This document shows, piece by piece, positions 27,133 through 36,118 of a stretch of 64,000 nucleotides of DNA; the first letter of the stretch is position 1, and every line of letters begins with the position of its first letter. A model generated the notes under the pieces. That model saw only the letters and a list, made by a program, of their open reading frames with translations, was not told where the DNA came from and did no database searches. Position numbers and translations under genes: made by a program. The DNA comes from Pseudescherichia sp039594205 (GTDB lineage: Bacteria > Pseudomonadota > Gammaproteobacteria > Enterobacterales > Enterobacteriaceae): positions 1 to 64,000 of the forward strand of contig JBCNNW010000005.1 in the NCBI GenBank assembly GCA_039594205.1, read 5' to 3'.

Positions 27133-28326
27133 CTACCGATGGCGCTGCCACAGCCACAGGGCGGCAATCGCCAGCGCAAACAGCACGCCAAAGCCTACCC
27201 CGACGCCAACCACTGGCGCACCCGCCTTCACCGCCAGCGAGTAAAGCCCCAGCATAAGCAGCATCGCCGCGTTCTCGCCCAGGTTCTGCACCGCGATGGC
27301 GTTACCTGCGCCGACGGAGCGTTTTCCTCGCTCCTGCAGAAGCGCATTGAGCGGCACGACAAAAAACCCACCCAGCATGCCGATGAGCACCAGCAGGCCG
27401 TAAGCAGGAATTAATGCATGTTGTAACGAAAAAATCGTCACTACCACGCCAATCAGGATCCCGGCGGGCATGCAGCGGGCCACGCTCTCCAGGGTCACCA
27501 GCTTCGCCGCCACGCCCGCGCCAACGACGATACCCACCGCTACCATGGCGTTAAGGTAGGTTGGTGTCGCGTTATCGCTGATGCCAAGCGCCACCGGCAC
27601 CCACAGCACCAGCAGGAAGCGCAGCGTCACCCCTGCTCCCCAGAACAGGCTGGTGCCCACCAGCGAGAAGCGGGTTTCGCCGTTAAGCCACAGCGTTTTA
27701 CAGGCGTGAAAGAAGCTCTGGGTCATCGGCTTAAAGCGCCAGCTCAGCCCAGGCCGGGCGGCAGGAAGCTTAGGGATCAGCAGGTTCGCTACCACCGCCC
27801 CGGCGTATACCAGAGCGCAGATGCCGAGCGCCGCCAGCACATGCCAGTCCGCCAGCACGCCCCCGGCTACTGAACCCAGCAGGATAGCGGCAATGGTTGA
27901 GGACTCCATCAGGCCGTTGGCCTTCACCAGCTTATCGCCGGTGGTCAGCTCGCCGAGAATGCCATATTTGGCCGGAGAGTAAGCCGCCGCGCCAATGCCC
28001 ACCAGCGTATAGCCAATAAACGGGTTAAGGCCCACGCAGATACTCAGCGCGCCGAGCAGTTTTAACCCGTTGGCGAACATCATCACCCGCCCCTTGGCAA
28101 AGCTGTCTGCCACCTGACCAACAAAGGGGGCGAAGAGAATGTAAGCGCCTACAAACACCATCTGCAGGATCGGCTGGCTCCAGTCAGGATAAAATTCTGC
28201 CTTGAGCAGCGCGAGAGTGGCAAACAGCAGGGCGTTATCGCCAAACGCCGAGAGGAACTGGGCAGCGGTCACCGCCAGCATCCCTTTCGACAGCAGAGAA
28301 TTGTTCGTGCTTACTGACTCATGCAT
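27133..28326 (-). CDS. lplT: Lysophospholipid transporter LplT
   Basis: MFS-type inner-membrane protein of 397 residues with about 12 membrane segments that flips lysophospholipids, mainly lysophosphatidylethanolamine, into the cytoplasm for reacylation by Aas. Its start overlaps the aas end by eight bases, giving the aas-lplT coupled unit seen in E. coli. The loop motif GQVADSFAKGRVMMF is typical of the MFS motif A region. Confidence 0.96.
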   Translation of the reverse strand: MHESVSTNNSLLSKGMLAVTAAQFLSAFGDNALLFATLALLKAEFYPDWSQPILQMVFVGAYILFAPFVGQVADSFAKGRVMMFANGLKLLGALSICVGLNPFIGYTLVGIGAAAYSPAKYGILGELTTGDKLVKANGLMESSTIAAILLGSVAGGVLADWHVLAALGICALVYAGAVVANLLIPKLPAARPGLSWRFKPMTQSFFHACKTLWLNGETRFSLVGTSLFWGAGVTLRFLLVLWVPVALGISDNATPTYLNAMVAVGIVVGAGVAAKLVTLESVARCMPAGILIGVVVTIFSLQHALIPAYGLLVLIGMLGGFFVVPLNALLQERGKRSVGAGNAIAVQNLGENAAMLLMLGLYSLAVKAGAPVVGVGVGFGVLFALAIAALWLWQRHR

Positions 28327-30478
28327 GTTGCGCTTCCGCCTCGTCGAGTTTGCTCTTCAGGGTAACAAAATCCGGTTTGCCGCTGCCCAGTACCGGCAGC
28401 TGCTTCAGGAAACGGATATCGCGCGGCACGGCCAGCTCCGGCACGCCCTGGGTACGTGCCTGCTGGAGCAGCATCTCACGGGTCAGCTCGCTGTCGGTGG
28501 TAAACATCACCAGCGCCTCGCCTTTGCTGGCGTCGCTCTTCACCACCGTAGCGTGCATTTTGTCCGGCGAGGCCATTAATGCCAGCTGCTCTACCATCTC
28601 CAGCGAGATCATCTCTCCGGCGATCTTGGCGAAGCGCTTTGCCCGGCCCTGAATCTGCACAAAGCCCTGCTCATCGAAGCGTACGATGTCGCCGGTGTCA
28701 TACCAGCCGGGCTGCATCTCCCCTTCGGCGTTCTCTGCCGCCGGGCGCTCAAGCACGCCAGGATCCTCAACGCGCAGGTAGCCGGTCATGATGTTCGGCC
28801 CCTTCAGCTGGAGCCTGCCACCCTCTTCAATGCCTGGCACCGCCATCAGGCGTGCGTCCATGCCAGGCAGAATACGCCCTACTGTACCCGGCTTCGCTGC
28901 CATCGGCACGTTGATAGAGACCACCGGCGCGCACTCGGTCACGCCATAGCCCTCCAGTACCCGCAGGCCAAACTTGTCCTGCCAGAGCTGGCGGGTGCTC
29001 TCCTGCAATTTCTCCGCTCCGGCCACCACGTAGCGCAGGCGGTAGAAGTCGTAAGGGTTGGCAAAGCGGGCATAGTGCCCAAGGAAGGTCGAGGTGCCAA
29101 ACAGTACGGTGCAGTTACGGTCATAGACCAGCTCCGGCACGATACGGTAGTGCAGCGGGCTGGGGTAGAGAAAGACCTCTGCCCCGGTCAGCAGTGGGGT
29201 AAATAGCCCTACGGTAAGGCCAAAGGAGTGGAACAGCGGCAGGGCCGACATAAAGCGATCCCGGGCGGTAAAGTCCGCGATGGTTCGGATCTGCTCCACG
29301 TTGGCGAGAATGCTTTTATGACTGTGCACCACCCCTTTTGGATTGCCCTCTGAACCGGAGGTAAAGAGCACCAGCGCGTCATCTTCCGGCTGCTGCGGTA
29401 CCTGGGCGAGGTGAGGCATCAGCAGATGGCCGAAGATCCATAGCTTATCGGCGGTTGTCACTTCGCCTTTCAGATCCTCCAGATAGATCCAGCGCACCTG
29501 GGTCAACTGCTCCGGCAGATGCCAGAGCTTGCCCTTGTCCATAAACTGGCGGGAGGTAAAAATAGTTTTGATCTGCGCGGCGGTAATGGCGCTGCCCATG
29601 CCCTTCACCCCGGCGGTGTAGTTCATCATAGCCGGAACGCGTCCCCGTGCGATGGCACCGAATATCACTGCCGCTGCGATGCCCGCGTTCGGCAGCATCA
29701 GACCAATTTTTTCGCCCTGGGCGCTGTATTTATCCAGGATGCGCGCCACAAACAGCGTTTTGGTCAGCAGCTTGCGGTAGGTATCGGGCTTGAAATTGAT
29801 ATCCTCAACGCAGTTTTTCCCGGCGCCGTAGCGGTACTGCGCCGCCAGCAGGGCTTCAAACAGCGTCTCCCGGGGGCGCACGGCCATACGCGCTTCCATC
29901 ATGATCTGGTGCAGCATCTCGCCCGCCAGCCTGCGGCGGTCGCGAGCGCGGGGCGCTTCCGGCATCGGTAGCTGGGTTGGGGGGAGAATATGCAGAGTGA
30001 TGCGCGGGAAGAGGCGCTGCTTCACCAGCCCTCTCAGGCGGCTGAAGAAGGTCAGCTCTGCGCCCTCAATGCGTATCGGGATCACCGTTGCCCGCGCTTT
30101 CGCCGCCACAAAGGCGGCCCCGTCATAAATTTTCATCAGCGAGCCGGAGACCGAGATGCGCCCCTCCGGGAAGATCACTACCGGACGGCCGCTTTCGATC
30201 AGGCGCACCAGCTGCTTGATCGACATTGGCTTAGTAGGATCGAGAGGGACAAAGTCGATCAGGTTCGACAGGGCGCGCATGTACCAGCTCTGGCTAATTG
30301 AGGTGTAGACCGCAAACACCGGACGCCCCGGTAAGAATAACGCCAGCAGAATACCGTCAATAAAGGAGACGTGGTTAGGGGTGATAAGTACGCGCTCGCC
30401 GCGCAGCGGCTGCGTATTGCCAGTAAGCTCTACGCGGTAAAGCAGACGGAAGAGGGTACGGAAAAATCCCAGCATCAT
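28319..30478 (-). CDS. aas: Bifunctional acyl-ACP synthetase / 2-acyl-GPE acyltransferase Aas
   Basis: 719 residues (E. coli 719). The N-terminal PlsC-type acyltransferase (NHVSFIDG, then FPEGRIS) re-acylates lysophosphatidylethanolamine. The C-terminal AMP-binding domain (LFTSGSEGNPKGVVHSHKS, then YGVTECAPVVSINVP) activates fatty acids onto bound ACP. It works with LplT in phospholipid repair. The start at 30478 is preceded by a weak AGGAAG site. Confidence 0.97.
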   Translation of the reverse strand: MMLGFFRTLFRLLYRVELTGNTQPLRGERVLITPNHVSFIDGILLALFLPGRPVFAVYTSISQSWYMRALSNLIDFVPLDPTKPMSIKQLVRLIESGRPVVIFPEGRISVSGSLMKIYDGAAFVAAKARATVIPIRIEGAELTFFSRLRGLVKQRLFPRITLHILPPTQLPMPEAPRARDRRRLAGEMLHQIMMEARMAVRPRETLFEALLAAQYRYGAGKNCVEDINFKPDTYRKLLTKTLFVARILDKYSAQGEKIGLMLPNAGIAAAVIFGAIARGRVPAMMNYTAGVKGMGSAITAAQIKTIFTSRQFMDKGKLWHLPEQLTQVRWIYLEDLKGEVTTADKLWIFGHLLMPHLAQVPQQPEDDALVLFTSGSEGNPKGVVHSHKSILANVEQIRTIADFTARDRFMSALPLFHSFGLTVGLFTPLLTGAEVFLYPSPLHYRIVPELVYDRNCTVLFGTSTFLGHYARFANPYDFYRLRYVVAGAEKLQESTRQLWQDKFGLRVLEGYGVTECAPVVSINVPMAAKPGTVGRILPGMDARLMAVPGIEEGGRLQLKGPNIMTGYLRVEDPGVLERPAAENAEGEMQPGWYDTGDIVRFDEQGFVQIQGRAKRFAKIAGEMISLEMVEQLALMASPDKMHATVVKSDASKGEALVMFTTDSELTREMLLQQARTQGVPELAVPRDIRFLKQLPVLGSGKPDFVTLKSKLDEAEAQHA

Positions 30479-30559
30479 TAACTTCCTGTGTCAGTCGTTT
30501 GGGTATGGCAGATTGTGGCAGATTACACGAGAAGTGTAGCGGGCGGCAAAATCGGGGCG

Positions 30560-30644
30560 AAAAAAAACCTGCGCATCCGCGCAGGTTGGTGCAAAAAGTG
30601 AGTACTCTATACGTACTGAAATCTCACCAATCAATACCTCTGGG
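30560..30644 (-). ncRNA. omrA: OmrA/OmrB-type small RNA (single copy)
   Basis: Minus-strand 85-nt RNA beginning CCCAGAGGTATTGATTGGTG and ending in a perfect terminator hairpin ACCTGCGC/GCGCAGGT with eight T. Its 5' seed is the region used in E. coli to base-pair with ompT, cirA, fecA, fepA and csgD mRNAs. The middle differs from E. coli. A -10 like CACAAT lies just upstream. In E. coli the gene is induced by OmpR; location between aas and galR is the same, but there two tandem copies exist and here only one is found. Confidence 0.93.
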
Positions 30645-30762
30645 ATCTTGATTGTGGTCCCTCCCCCCGGTAGATGCCAGGGAACAATCGCAACAGCTCA
30701 TCGCAAAGTGTAACTAAAGGTTTGAATTACCCTTTTCCTGTTTTATTTGTCCGCTAACAACA

Positions 30763-30777
30763 GTGTAACGGTTTCAC
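30763..30777. promoter_or_regulatory. Possible second GalR/GalS-type operator
   Basis: GTGTAACGGTTTCAC is a near-perfect palindrome with GTG...CAC ends, but it is 15 bp where the gal operator consensus is 16 bp. It lies 121 bp before galR. Confidence 0.35.
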
Positions 30778-30864
30778 GCTGTACATGCGCTTTAGCTCAC
30801 GTTTGCATGCTCCGGGATCGCAAGCGCCTTGAACCTGCCGCGCTTTTCCGCAACACTTAACCAC

Positions 30865-30880
30865 GTGTAAACGCTTACCC
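30865..30880. promoter_or_regulatory. gal operator before galR (autoregulation)
   Basis: GTGTAAACGCTTACCC fits the GalR/GalS operator GTGKNANCGNTTNCAC in all but one defined base. It ends 17 bp before the start codon, fitting autoregulation known for galR in E. coli. Confidence 0.65.
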
Positions 30881-30897
30881 ATCAGAGAAGGTTCAGA

Positions 30898-31905
30898 ATG
30901 GCGACCATAAAGGATGTTGCAAAACTCGCGGGTGTTTCCGTCGCCACGGTGTCGCGCGTCATTAATCACTCTCCCAAAGCCAGCGATGCCTCACGGCAGG
31001 CGGTACAGAGCGCCATGGCCTCACTTAACTACCACCCTAATGCCAACGCCCGCGCCCTGGCGCAGCAGTCAACGGAGACCATCGGACTGGTAGTGGGCGA
31101 CGTCTCTGACCCCTTTTTTGGTGCCATGGTCAAAGCCGTGGAGCAGGTGGCCTACCACACCGGTAACTTTTTGCTGATTGGTAACGGCTACCATAATGAA
31201 CAGAAAGAGCGACGGGCCATTGAGCAGCTGATGCGCCACCGCTGCGCGGCGCTGGTGGTGCACGCGAAAAGCATTCCCAATGAAGAGTTAGCCGCCCTGA
31301 TGGATCAGATGCCCGGCATGGTGCTGATCAACCGCATTGTACCCGGCTATGAGCAGCGCTGCGTGGCGCTGGACGATCGCTATGGCGCATGGCTGGCGAC
31401 CCGGCATCTTATCCAGCAGGGGCATACCAAAATTGGCTACCTCTGCTCTAACCACGCCATCTCCGATGCGGAAGATCGCCTCCAGGGCTATTACGATGCG
31501 CTGCGGGAGAACGGCCTGCCCTGTAACGACAGGCTGGTGACCTGGGGTGAGCCAGATGAGAGCGGCGGCGAGCAGGCAATGACCGAGCTGCTCGGGCGTG
31601 GCAGGCACTTTACCGCCGTCGCCTGCTATAACGACTCGATGGCTGCCGGGGCGATGGGCGTATTAAACGATAACGGCATTGAGGTACCGGGCGAGATCTC
31701 GCTGATCGGCTTTGATGACGTGCTGATCTCCCGCTACGTTCGTCCGCGCCTCACTACCGTGCGCTATCCCATCGTCACGATGGCAACCCAGGCCGCAGAG
31801 CTGGCGCTGGCGCTGGCGAAAGAGCAGCCGCTGCCGGATATCACTCACCTCTTTAGCCCGACGCTGGTGCGCCGTCACTCGGTGGGCACGCCGCAGGAGA
31901 GCTAG
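30898..31905 (+). CDS. galR: Galactose operon repressor GalR
   Basis: LacI-family repressor of 335 residues (E. coli 343; the C-terminal tail is shorter). An N-terminal helix-turn-helix (ATIKDVAKLAGVSVATVSRV) and hinge are followed by a periplasmic-binding-protein-like domain that binds galactose (VGDVSDPFFGAMV, IALDDRYGAW-like segment, CYNDSMAAGAMGV). It represses the gal genes. An AGAAGG site lies before the ATG. Its end overlaps the end of the convergent GNAT gene on a CTAG. Confidence 0.97.
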   Translation: MATIKDVAKLAGVSVATVSRVINHSPKASDASRQAVQSAMASLNYHPNANARALAQQSTETIGLVVGDVSDPFFGAMVKAVEQVAYHTGNFLLIGNGYHNEQKERRAIEQLMRHRCAALVVHAKSIPNEELAALMDQMPGMVLINRIVPGYEQRCVALDDRYGAWLATRHLIQQGHTKIGYLCSNHAISDAEDRLQGYYDALRENGLPCNDRLVTWGEPDESGGEQAMTELLGRGRHFTAVACYNDSMAAGAMGVLNDNGIEVPGEISLIGFDDVLISRYVRPRLTTVRYPIVTMATQAAELALALAKEQPLPDITHLFSPTLVRRHSVGTPQES

Positions 31906-32357
31906 AGTGTGCAGCGGTAGAGGTGCACCGTAGTGGCCGGATAGTCCAGGCCATCACCAATGTAGTGCCAGCCAAAACGCTCATAAAAATCGCGGCAGGC
32001 AGAGTAGAGATGCAGCTGGGTAAAGCCCCGTTCACGGGCGTAATCCTTTACATGCTGCTGAAGCCTGCCCGCCAGCCCCTTCCCGCGCGCGGCCTCATCA
32101 ACGTAGAGCGCCGCCAGCCACGGCCAGAGATCCTGACGGCTGATGAGATCGCAGCGCCAGAGACCCACCGTGCCCAGCAGCGCCTCTCCCTCGGTAGCAA
32201 TGAATGTTATCGGCAGCGCCTCGGGCCGCTGGCTATGGGCAATCACGCTGGCAAAAAAGTCGCGCGACAGCGTCTCGCCAAAGGCCGTCCACAGCCAGTC
32301 GGTTACCTGCGCCGCAAAGTGCGGCACCTCGTACAGGGGCAGGATCTTCAGGCTCAT
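31902..32357 (-). CDS. GNAT-family N-acetyltransferase
   Basis: 151 residues with a GNAT core: IATEGEALLGTVGLW (beta strands), WLAALYVDEAARGKGLAGRLQQHV containing the acetyl-CoA loop R-G-K-G-L-A, and YSACRDFYERFGWHYIGDG near the end. The substrate is unknown. It lies four bases after lysA on the same strand, so it may be co-transcribed with lysA; E. coli K-12 lacks it here. Overlaps the galR stop tail to tail. Confidence 0.9.
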   Translation of the reverse strand: MSLKILPLYEVPHFAAQVTDWLWTAFGETLSRDFFASVIAHSQRPEALPITFIATEGEALLGTVGLWRCDLISRQDLWPWLAALYVDEAARGKGLAGRLQQHVKDYARERGFTQLHLYSACRDFYERFGWHYIGDGLDYPATTVHLYRCTL

Positions 32358-32361
32358 CGTC

Positions 32362-33624
32362 TTACAGCAGCTCCAGCGCCAGCAGCTCGTCGATGGTCTG
32401 CCGACGGCGGATCAGCCGCGCCGCGCCGTTGTCAAACAGCACCTCCGGCAGCAGCGGACGGCTGTTATAGTTGGATGACATTGATGCGCCATAGGCCCCG
32501 GTATCATGCAGCACCAGGTAATCTCCCGGCGCGACCGCAGGCAGGGCGCGGGTTTCCACCTCCCCGCCCGCCTGCTGGGTAAAGACGTCTCCGGATTCAC
32601 ACAGCGGACCGGCCACCACGGTATCGATAAGCGGCTCAGCCGCCAGGTCGCGACCGTCTGCCGCCAGCGCGCTGATGTGGTGATAGCTGCCGTACATGGC
32701 CGGGCGCATCAGGTCGTTAAAACCGGCGTCGATCAGCACAAAGTGACGGCGGCCCATCGCTTTGACGCTGCGTACCTGAGCCACCAGCACGCCGGATTCG
32801 GCTACCAGAAAACGTCCAGGCTCGATCTCCAGCTTTACCGGGTGCCCCAGGTGGGCGGCAATTTTTTCCCGGGCGCTGTTCCACAGGCCAAAGTAGTGAT
32901 CGGTATCGATCGCCTCTTCCCCTTCACGATAGGGGATCGACAGCCCGCCGCCGGCGGAGATCGCCTCCAGATCCTGGCCGAACTCAATAACCTGGCTGAC
33001 CATCGCGCCACACACCTGCTCAAGGTGGCCGTAGTCCACGCCGGAGCCAATATGCATATGAATGCCCACCAGCTTAAGCTGGTAGCGCTGCATGACCTCC
33101 AGCGCGGCAGGCAGATCGCTGTACCAGATCCCGTGCTTGCTGTTTTCGCCACCGGTATTGGTTTTCTGGCTGTGGCCGTGACCGAAGCCAGGGTTAACCC
33201 GCAGCCAGACGCGGTGGCCCGGAGAGACCTCCCCCAGCTGGGCCAGCATATCTACCGATCCGGCGTTAACCGGGATCTGTAGCTCATGCACGCGGGCCAT
33301 CGTCGGGGGATCGATCAGATCGGCGGTAAAGACGATCTCATCCGCACCGTTCTGCGGCTGATAGCCTGCCGCCAGCGCACGTTCGATCTCCCCCAGCGAA
33401 ACTGAATCGACCTTAACACCCTGCTCGCGCATCAGACGCAGAATATGAATATTGGAGCACGCCTTCTGGGCGAAACGCACCACGTCAAACTTTGCCAGCT
33501 GAGCAATACGGCGGCGGATAATCCCGGCGTCGTAGGCCCAGACCGGGCAGCCAAATTCAGTCACCAGGCCGTGCAGGTTTGCGGCAGTGAGTGCGGTATC
33601 GGTATTGTTTAACGGGCGTGGCAT
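32362..33624 (-). CDS. lysA: Diaminopimelate decarboxylase
   Basis: Last step of lysine synthesis: meso-diaminopimelate to lysine plus CO2, PLP dependent. The start used (ATG at 33624) has GGAG six bases upstream and gives 420 residues, the E. coli length; an ATG four codons earlier (33636) has no ribosome site. PLP lysine in VVRFAQKACSN, Gly-rich phosphate loop GGGLSIPY, and catalytic segment GPLCESGDVFT are visible. Divergent from its activator lysR. Confidence 0.97.
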   Translation of the reverse strand: MPRPLNNTDTALTAANLHGLVTEFGCPVWAYDAGIIRRRIAQLAKFDVVRFAQKACSNIHILRLMREQGVKVDSVSLGEIERALAAGYQPQNGADEIVFTADLIDPPTMARVHELQIPVNAGSVDMLAQLGEVSPGHRVWLRVNPGFGHGHSQKTNTGGENSKHGIWYSDLPAALEVMQRYQLKLVGIHMHIGSGVDYGHLEQVCGAMVSQVIEFGQDLEAISAGGGLSIPYREGEEAIDTDHYFGLWNSAREKIAAHLGHPVKLEIEPGRFLVAESGVLVAQVRSVKAMGRRHFVLIDAGFNDLMRPAMYGSYHHISALAADGRDLAAEPLIDTVVAGPLCESGDVFTQQAGGEVETRALPAVAPGDYLVLHDTGAYGASMSSNYNSRPLLPEVLFDNGAARLIRRRQTIDELLALELL

Positions 33625-33681
33625 GGCGAACTCCATAATGATTTTTCCCTATTACGCCACAGGCCGAAGGGAATAAAAAAT

Positions 33682-33697
33682 ATCGTTATGTTACGAT
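33682..33697. promoter_or_regulatory. Candidate LysR binding site in the lysA-lysR spacer
   Basis: ATCGTTATGTTACGAT is an inverted repeat with ATCGT/ACGAT arms, midway between the divergent starts, where a LysR-type activator is expected to bind. Inferred from position and symmetry. Confidence 0.5.
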
Positions 33698-33737
33698 CCT
33701 ATTCATATCTGATATACCTTGTGTCGCAGGAGAGCCG

Positions 33738-34664
33738 ATGCCCGCCGTTAACCTTCGCCATATCGAAATTTTCCACGCCGTAATGACCGCCGGGAACCTG
33801 ACCGAGGCCGCACGCCTGCTGCACACCTCGCAGCCTACGGTAAGCCGGGAGCTGGCGCGCTTTGAAAAGGTGATTGGCCTGACGCTGTTTGAACGTTCGC
33901 GGGGGCGGCTGCACCCAACGGTACAAGGCCTGCGCCTGTTTGAAGAGGTCCAGCGCTCGTGGTACGGGCTGGATCGCATCGTCAGCGCCGCCGAGAGCCT
34001 GCGGGAGTTTCGCCAGGGAGAGCTGTCTATTGTCTGCCTGCCGGTCTTCTCCCAGTCGTTTCTGCCCCTGCTGCTGCAGCCGTTCCTGGCCCGCTACCCG
34101 GAGGTGAGCCTCAACGTGGTGCCGCAGGAGTCGCCGTTGCTGGAGGAGTGGCTCTCAGCCCAGCGACACGATCTTGGCCTGACCGAAACCCTGAGCACCC
34201 CCGCCGGGACCGAGCGCACGCCGCTGCTGACCCTCAACGAGGTGTGCGTCCTGCCCGCCGGACATCCGCTGGCCCAGCGTGAGGTGCTTACTCCCCAGGA
34301 TTTCCAGGGTGAGAACTACATTAGCCTGTCGCGCTCGGACAGCTATCGTCAACTGCTGGATGCCCTGTTCAGTGAGCACCAGGTGAAACGCCGCATGGTA
34401 GTAGAGACCCACAGTGCCGCCAGCGTCTGCGCGATGGTGCGCGCCGGTGTCGGGGTGTCGGTGGTAAACCCCCTCACCGCCCTCGACTATGCCAGCAGCG
34501 GCGTGGTGGTCAGGCCCTTCAGCATCGCCGTGCCCTTTACCGTCAGCCTGATCCGCCCTCTGCACCGCCCCGCCTCTGCGCTGGTGGATGCCTTCTCCGC
34601 CCATTTACAGCAGGCGGTGTCGCGCATTATCGCACCGTTAGAGGCGGTGCTGGCGGAGCGTTAA
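33738..34664 (+). CDS. lysR: LysR transcriptional activator of lysA
   Basis: 308-residue LTTR (E. coli 311). The N-terminal winged helix-turn-helix (IEIFHAVMTAGNLTEAARLL, then TSQPTVSRELARFE) is followed by the effector-binding domain that senses diaminopimelate and lysine. It activates the divergent lysA. Tail-to-tail overlap of four bases with ygeA. Confidence 0.96.
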   Translation: MPAVNLRHIEIFHAVMTAGNLTEAARLLHTSQPTVSRELARFEKVIGLTLFERSRGRLHPTVQGLRLFEEVQRSWYGLDRIVSAAESLREFRQGELSIVCLPVFSQSFLPLLLQPFLARYPEVSLNVVPQESPLLEEWLSAQRHDLGLTETLSTPAGTERTPLLTLNEVCVLPAGHPLAQREVLTPQDFQGENYISLSRSDSYRQLLDALFSEHQVKRRMVVETHSAASVCAMVRAGVGVSVVNPLTALDYASSGVVVRPFSIAVPFTVSLIRPLHRPASALVDAFSAHLQQAVSRIIAPLEAVLAER

Positions 34665-35353
34665 TCCAGCATGAAATTGACGACGTCGGCGGCGTGAAGC
34701 GCGGCGGTATCAAACACCGGGATCGGGCTTTGATCCTGGGAGACCAGCAGGCCAATCTCGGTGCAGCCGAAGATCACCCCCTCCGCCCCCTGGCTCGCCA
34801 TCCGTGCGATCAGGTCGATAAAGTAAGCCCGCGATGGCTCGCTAAAGGTGCCGAGGCATAGCTCGTCAAAGATAATCTGGTTAACCCTGCCGCGATCCTC
34901 GCCGTCCGGGACGCGGGTCTCAATGCCGTGGGCGTCACGCATCCGCCCGCGGTAGAAATCCTGCTCCATGGTGTAACGAGTGCCCAGCAACGCTACCTGT
35001 TGCAGGCTGGCGCTCTGGATCGCCCGGGCGGTGGCGTCGGCGATGTGCAAAAACGGCACGCTGCAACGATCTTCGATCTGGTCGGCAACCTTATGCATGG
35101 TGTTGGTGCAGAGCACGATCCCTTCGGCACCGGCGCGCTCAAGCCCTGCGGCAGCGCTGGCAAGTATCTCGCCCGCCCGGTCCCAGTCGCCGCTCGACTG
35201 GCAGGCCTCAATATCATGAAAATCGACGCTGTGCAGCAGCAGGCTGGCGGAGTGCAGGCCACCCAGCCGGGCCTTTATTCCTTCATTAATCAGACGGTAG
35301 TAGGGAATGGTTGATTCCCAGCTCATGCCGCCCAGCAGCCCTATCGTTTTCAT
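34661..35353 (-). CDS. ygeA: Amino-acid racemase YgeA (Asp/Glu racemase family)
   Basis: 230 residues of the aspartate/glutamate racemase superfamily. The two active-site cysteines appear in VLCTNTMHK and IFGCTEIGLL, with the N-terminus IGLLGGMSWESTIPYY. In E. coli YgeA (RacD) has broad amino-acid racemase activity in vitro. It sits where E. coli has it, but in E. coli the next gene is araE; here the pectin cluster intervenes. Confidence 0.94.
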   Translation of the reverse strand: MKTIGLLGGMSWESTIPYYRLINEGIKARLGGLHSASLLLHSVDFHDIEACQSSGDWDRAGEILASAAAGLERAGAEGIVLCTNTMHKVADQIEDRCSVPFLHIADATARAIQSASLQQVALLGTRYTMEQDFYRGRMRDAHGIETRVPDGEDRGRVNQIIFDELCLGTFSEPSRAYFIDLIARMASQGAEGVIFGCTEIGLLVSQDQSPIPVFDTAALHAADVVNFMLD

Positions 35354-35453
35354 CGTATCTCTCCCCTGTTATCCGCCCGTGAAAGCAAACTTGTGATCGA
35401 CTTTCCACTTATCAGGCGTCGCGTTTCTTTTTAACGCTAGCTGATATAAATTT

Positions 35454-35473
35454 AATGAAACATTGTTTTACTC
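35454..35473. promoter_or_regulatory. KdgR-type operator before kdgF
   Basis: AATGAAACATTGTTTTACTC fits the KdgR pattern of GAAAC and GTTTY half-sites around a short spacer. It is 29 bp before the kdgF start. Confidence 0.7.
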
Positions 35474-35501
35474 TTAAACTATTTTACTACAGGACGCTCT
35501 C

Positions 35502-35831
35502 ATGTTTACTTTCCACCAGCAGACCCAGCTCGACGATCTGGGCAATGGCGTTACCCGGCGCATTCTGGCCCATGCAGGCAAGATGATGGCGGTAGAGGTG
35601 AATTTTAGCGAAGGCGCGGTTGGCCCGCTGCATAACCACCCCCATGAACAGCTTACCTATGTTTTATCCGGCGAGTTTGAATTTACCATCGGCGATGAAA
35701 AACATATCGTTCGTGCCGGGGACACCCTCTATAAAGAGCCAAACATCGTGCACGGCTGCGTCTGCTTAAAGGCAGGTACCCTGCTCGATACCTTTACGCC
35801 GGTGCGTGAGGATTTCCTCACAGCATATTAA
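35502..35831 (+). CDS. kdgF: Unsaturated monouronate-processing cupin KdgF
   Basis: 109-residue single-domain cupin. KdgF converts 4,5-unsaturated galacturonate, the end product of oligogalacturonide lyases, to linear 5-keto-4-deoxyuronate, the substrate of KduI. The metal-binding cluster is at residues 44-50 (HNHPHEQ), a later His is at 84 (VHG), and cupin motifs LSGEFEF and AGDTLY are clear. A KdgR-type site precedes it and a terminator follows. Physically first in the oligogalacturonide cluster, which supports the assignment. Confidence 0.9.
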   Translation: MFTFHQQTQLDDLGNGVTRRILAHAGKMMAVEVNFSEGAVGPLHNHPHEQLTYVLSGEFEFTIGDEKHIVRAGDTLYKEPNIVHGCVCLKAGTLLDTFTPVREDFLTAY

Positions 35832-35840
35832 TCACCGCTA

Positions 35841-35874
35841 TGTCGGGTAGCGGCTCTCGCCTTACCCGACCTAC
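35841..35874. repeat. REP element after kdgF
   Basis: TGTCGGGTAGCGGCTCTCGC followed by CTTACCCGACCTAC forms the usual REP hairpin. Confidence 0.8.
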
Positions 35875-35881
35875 AAAATCG

Positions 35882-35908
35882 ATGCCCTCCTTTGTGAGGG
35901 CATTTTTA
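35882..35908 (+). terminator. Terminator after kdgF
   Basis: Stem ATGCCCTC/GAGGGCAT followed by TTTTTATT. It ends the kdgF transcript before the tog promoter region. Confidence 0.8.
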
Positions 35909-35995
35909 TTTATAACAAATCATTAGCGGGTTAATCATTCATTTATCCAGGCACTTACCTTGCGTGCTCACGGGAAATGTCACCTGGCTCACCTT

Positions 35996-36015
35996 ATTGA
36001 AACATCGTTTCGACT
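35996..36015. promoter_or_regulatory. KdgR-type operator 1 before togM
   Basis: ATTGAAACATCGTTTCGACT, with strong GAAAC/GTTTC arms. A CRP-like half site TGATCACA follows at about 36017. Confidence 0.65.
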
Positions 36016-36070
36016 TTGATCACATTTCCAAAATTAATCGAATGACGGCGGAATAAATCGCAATAAGATA

Positions 36071-36090
36071 AATTAAAACACCGTTTTAAA
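36071..36090. promoter_or_regulatory. KdgR-type operator 2 before togM
   Basis: AATTAAAACACCGTTTTAAA is symmetrical (AAAAC/GTTTT) and 29 bp before the togM start, a good place to block transcription. Confidence 0.6.
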
Positions 36091-36118
36091 AAGAAATCAT
36101 ACACCCAGGCAGGTATAT

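Noticed and set aside
33613..33636. Upstream ATG for lysA at 33636
   Set aside because: Its GGAG is the ribosome site for the ATG at 33624, which gives the standard 420 residues.
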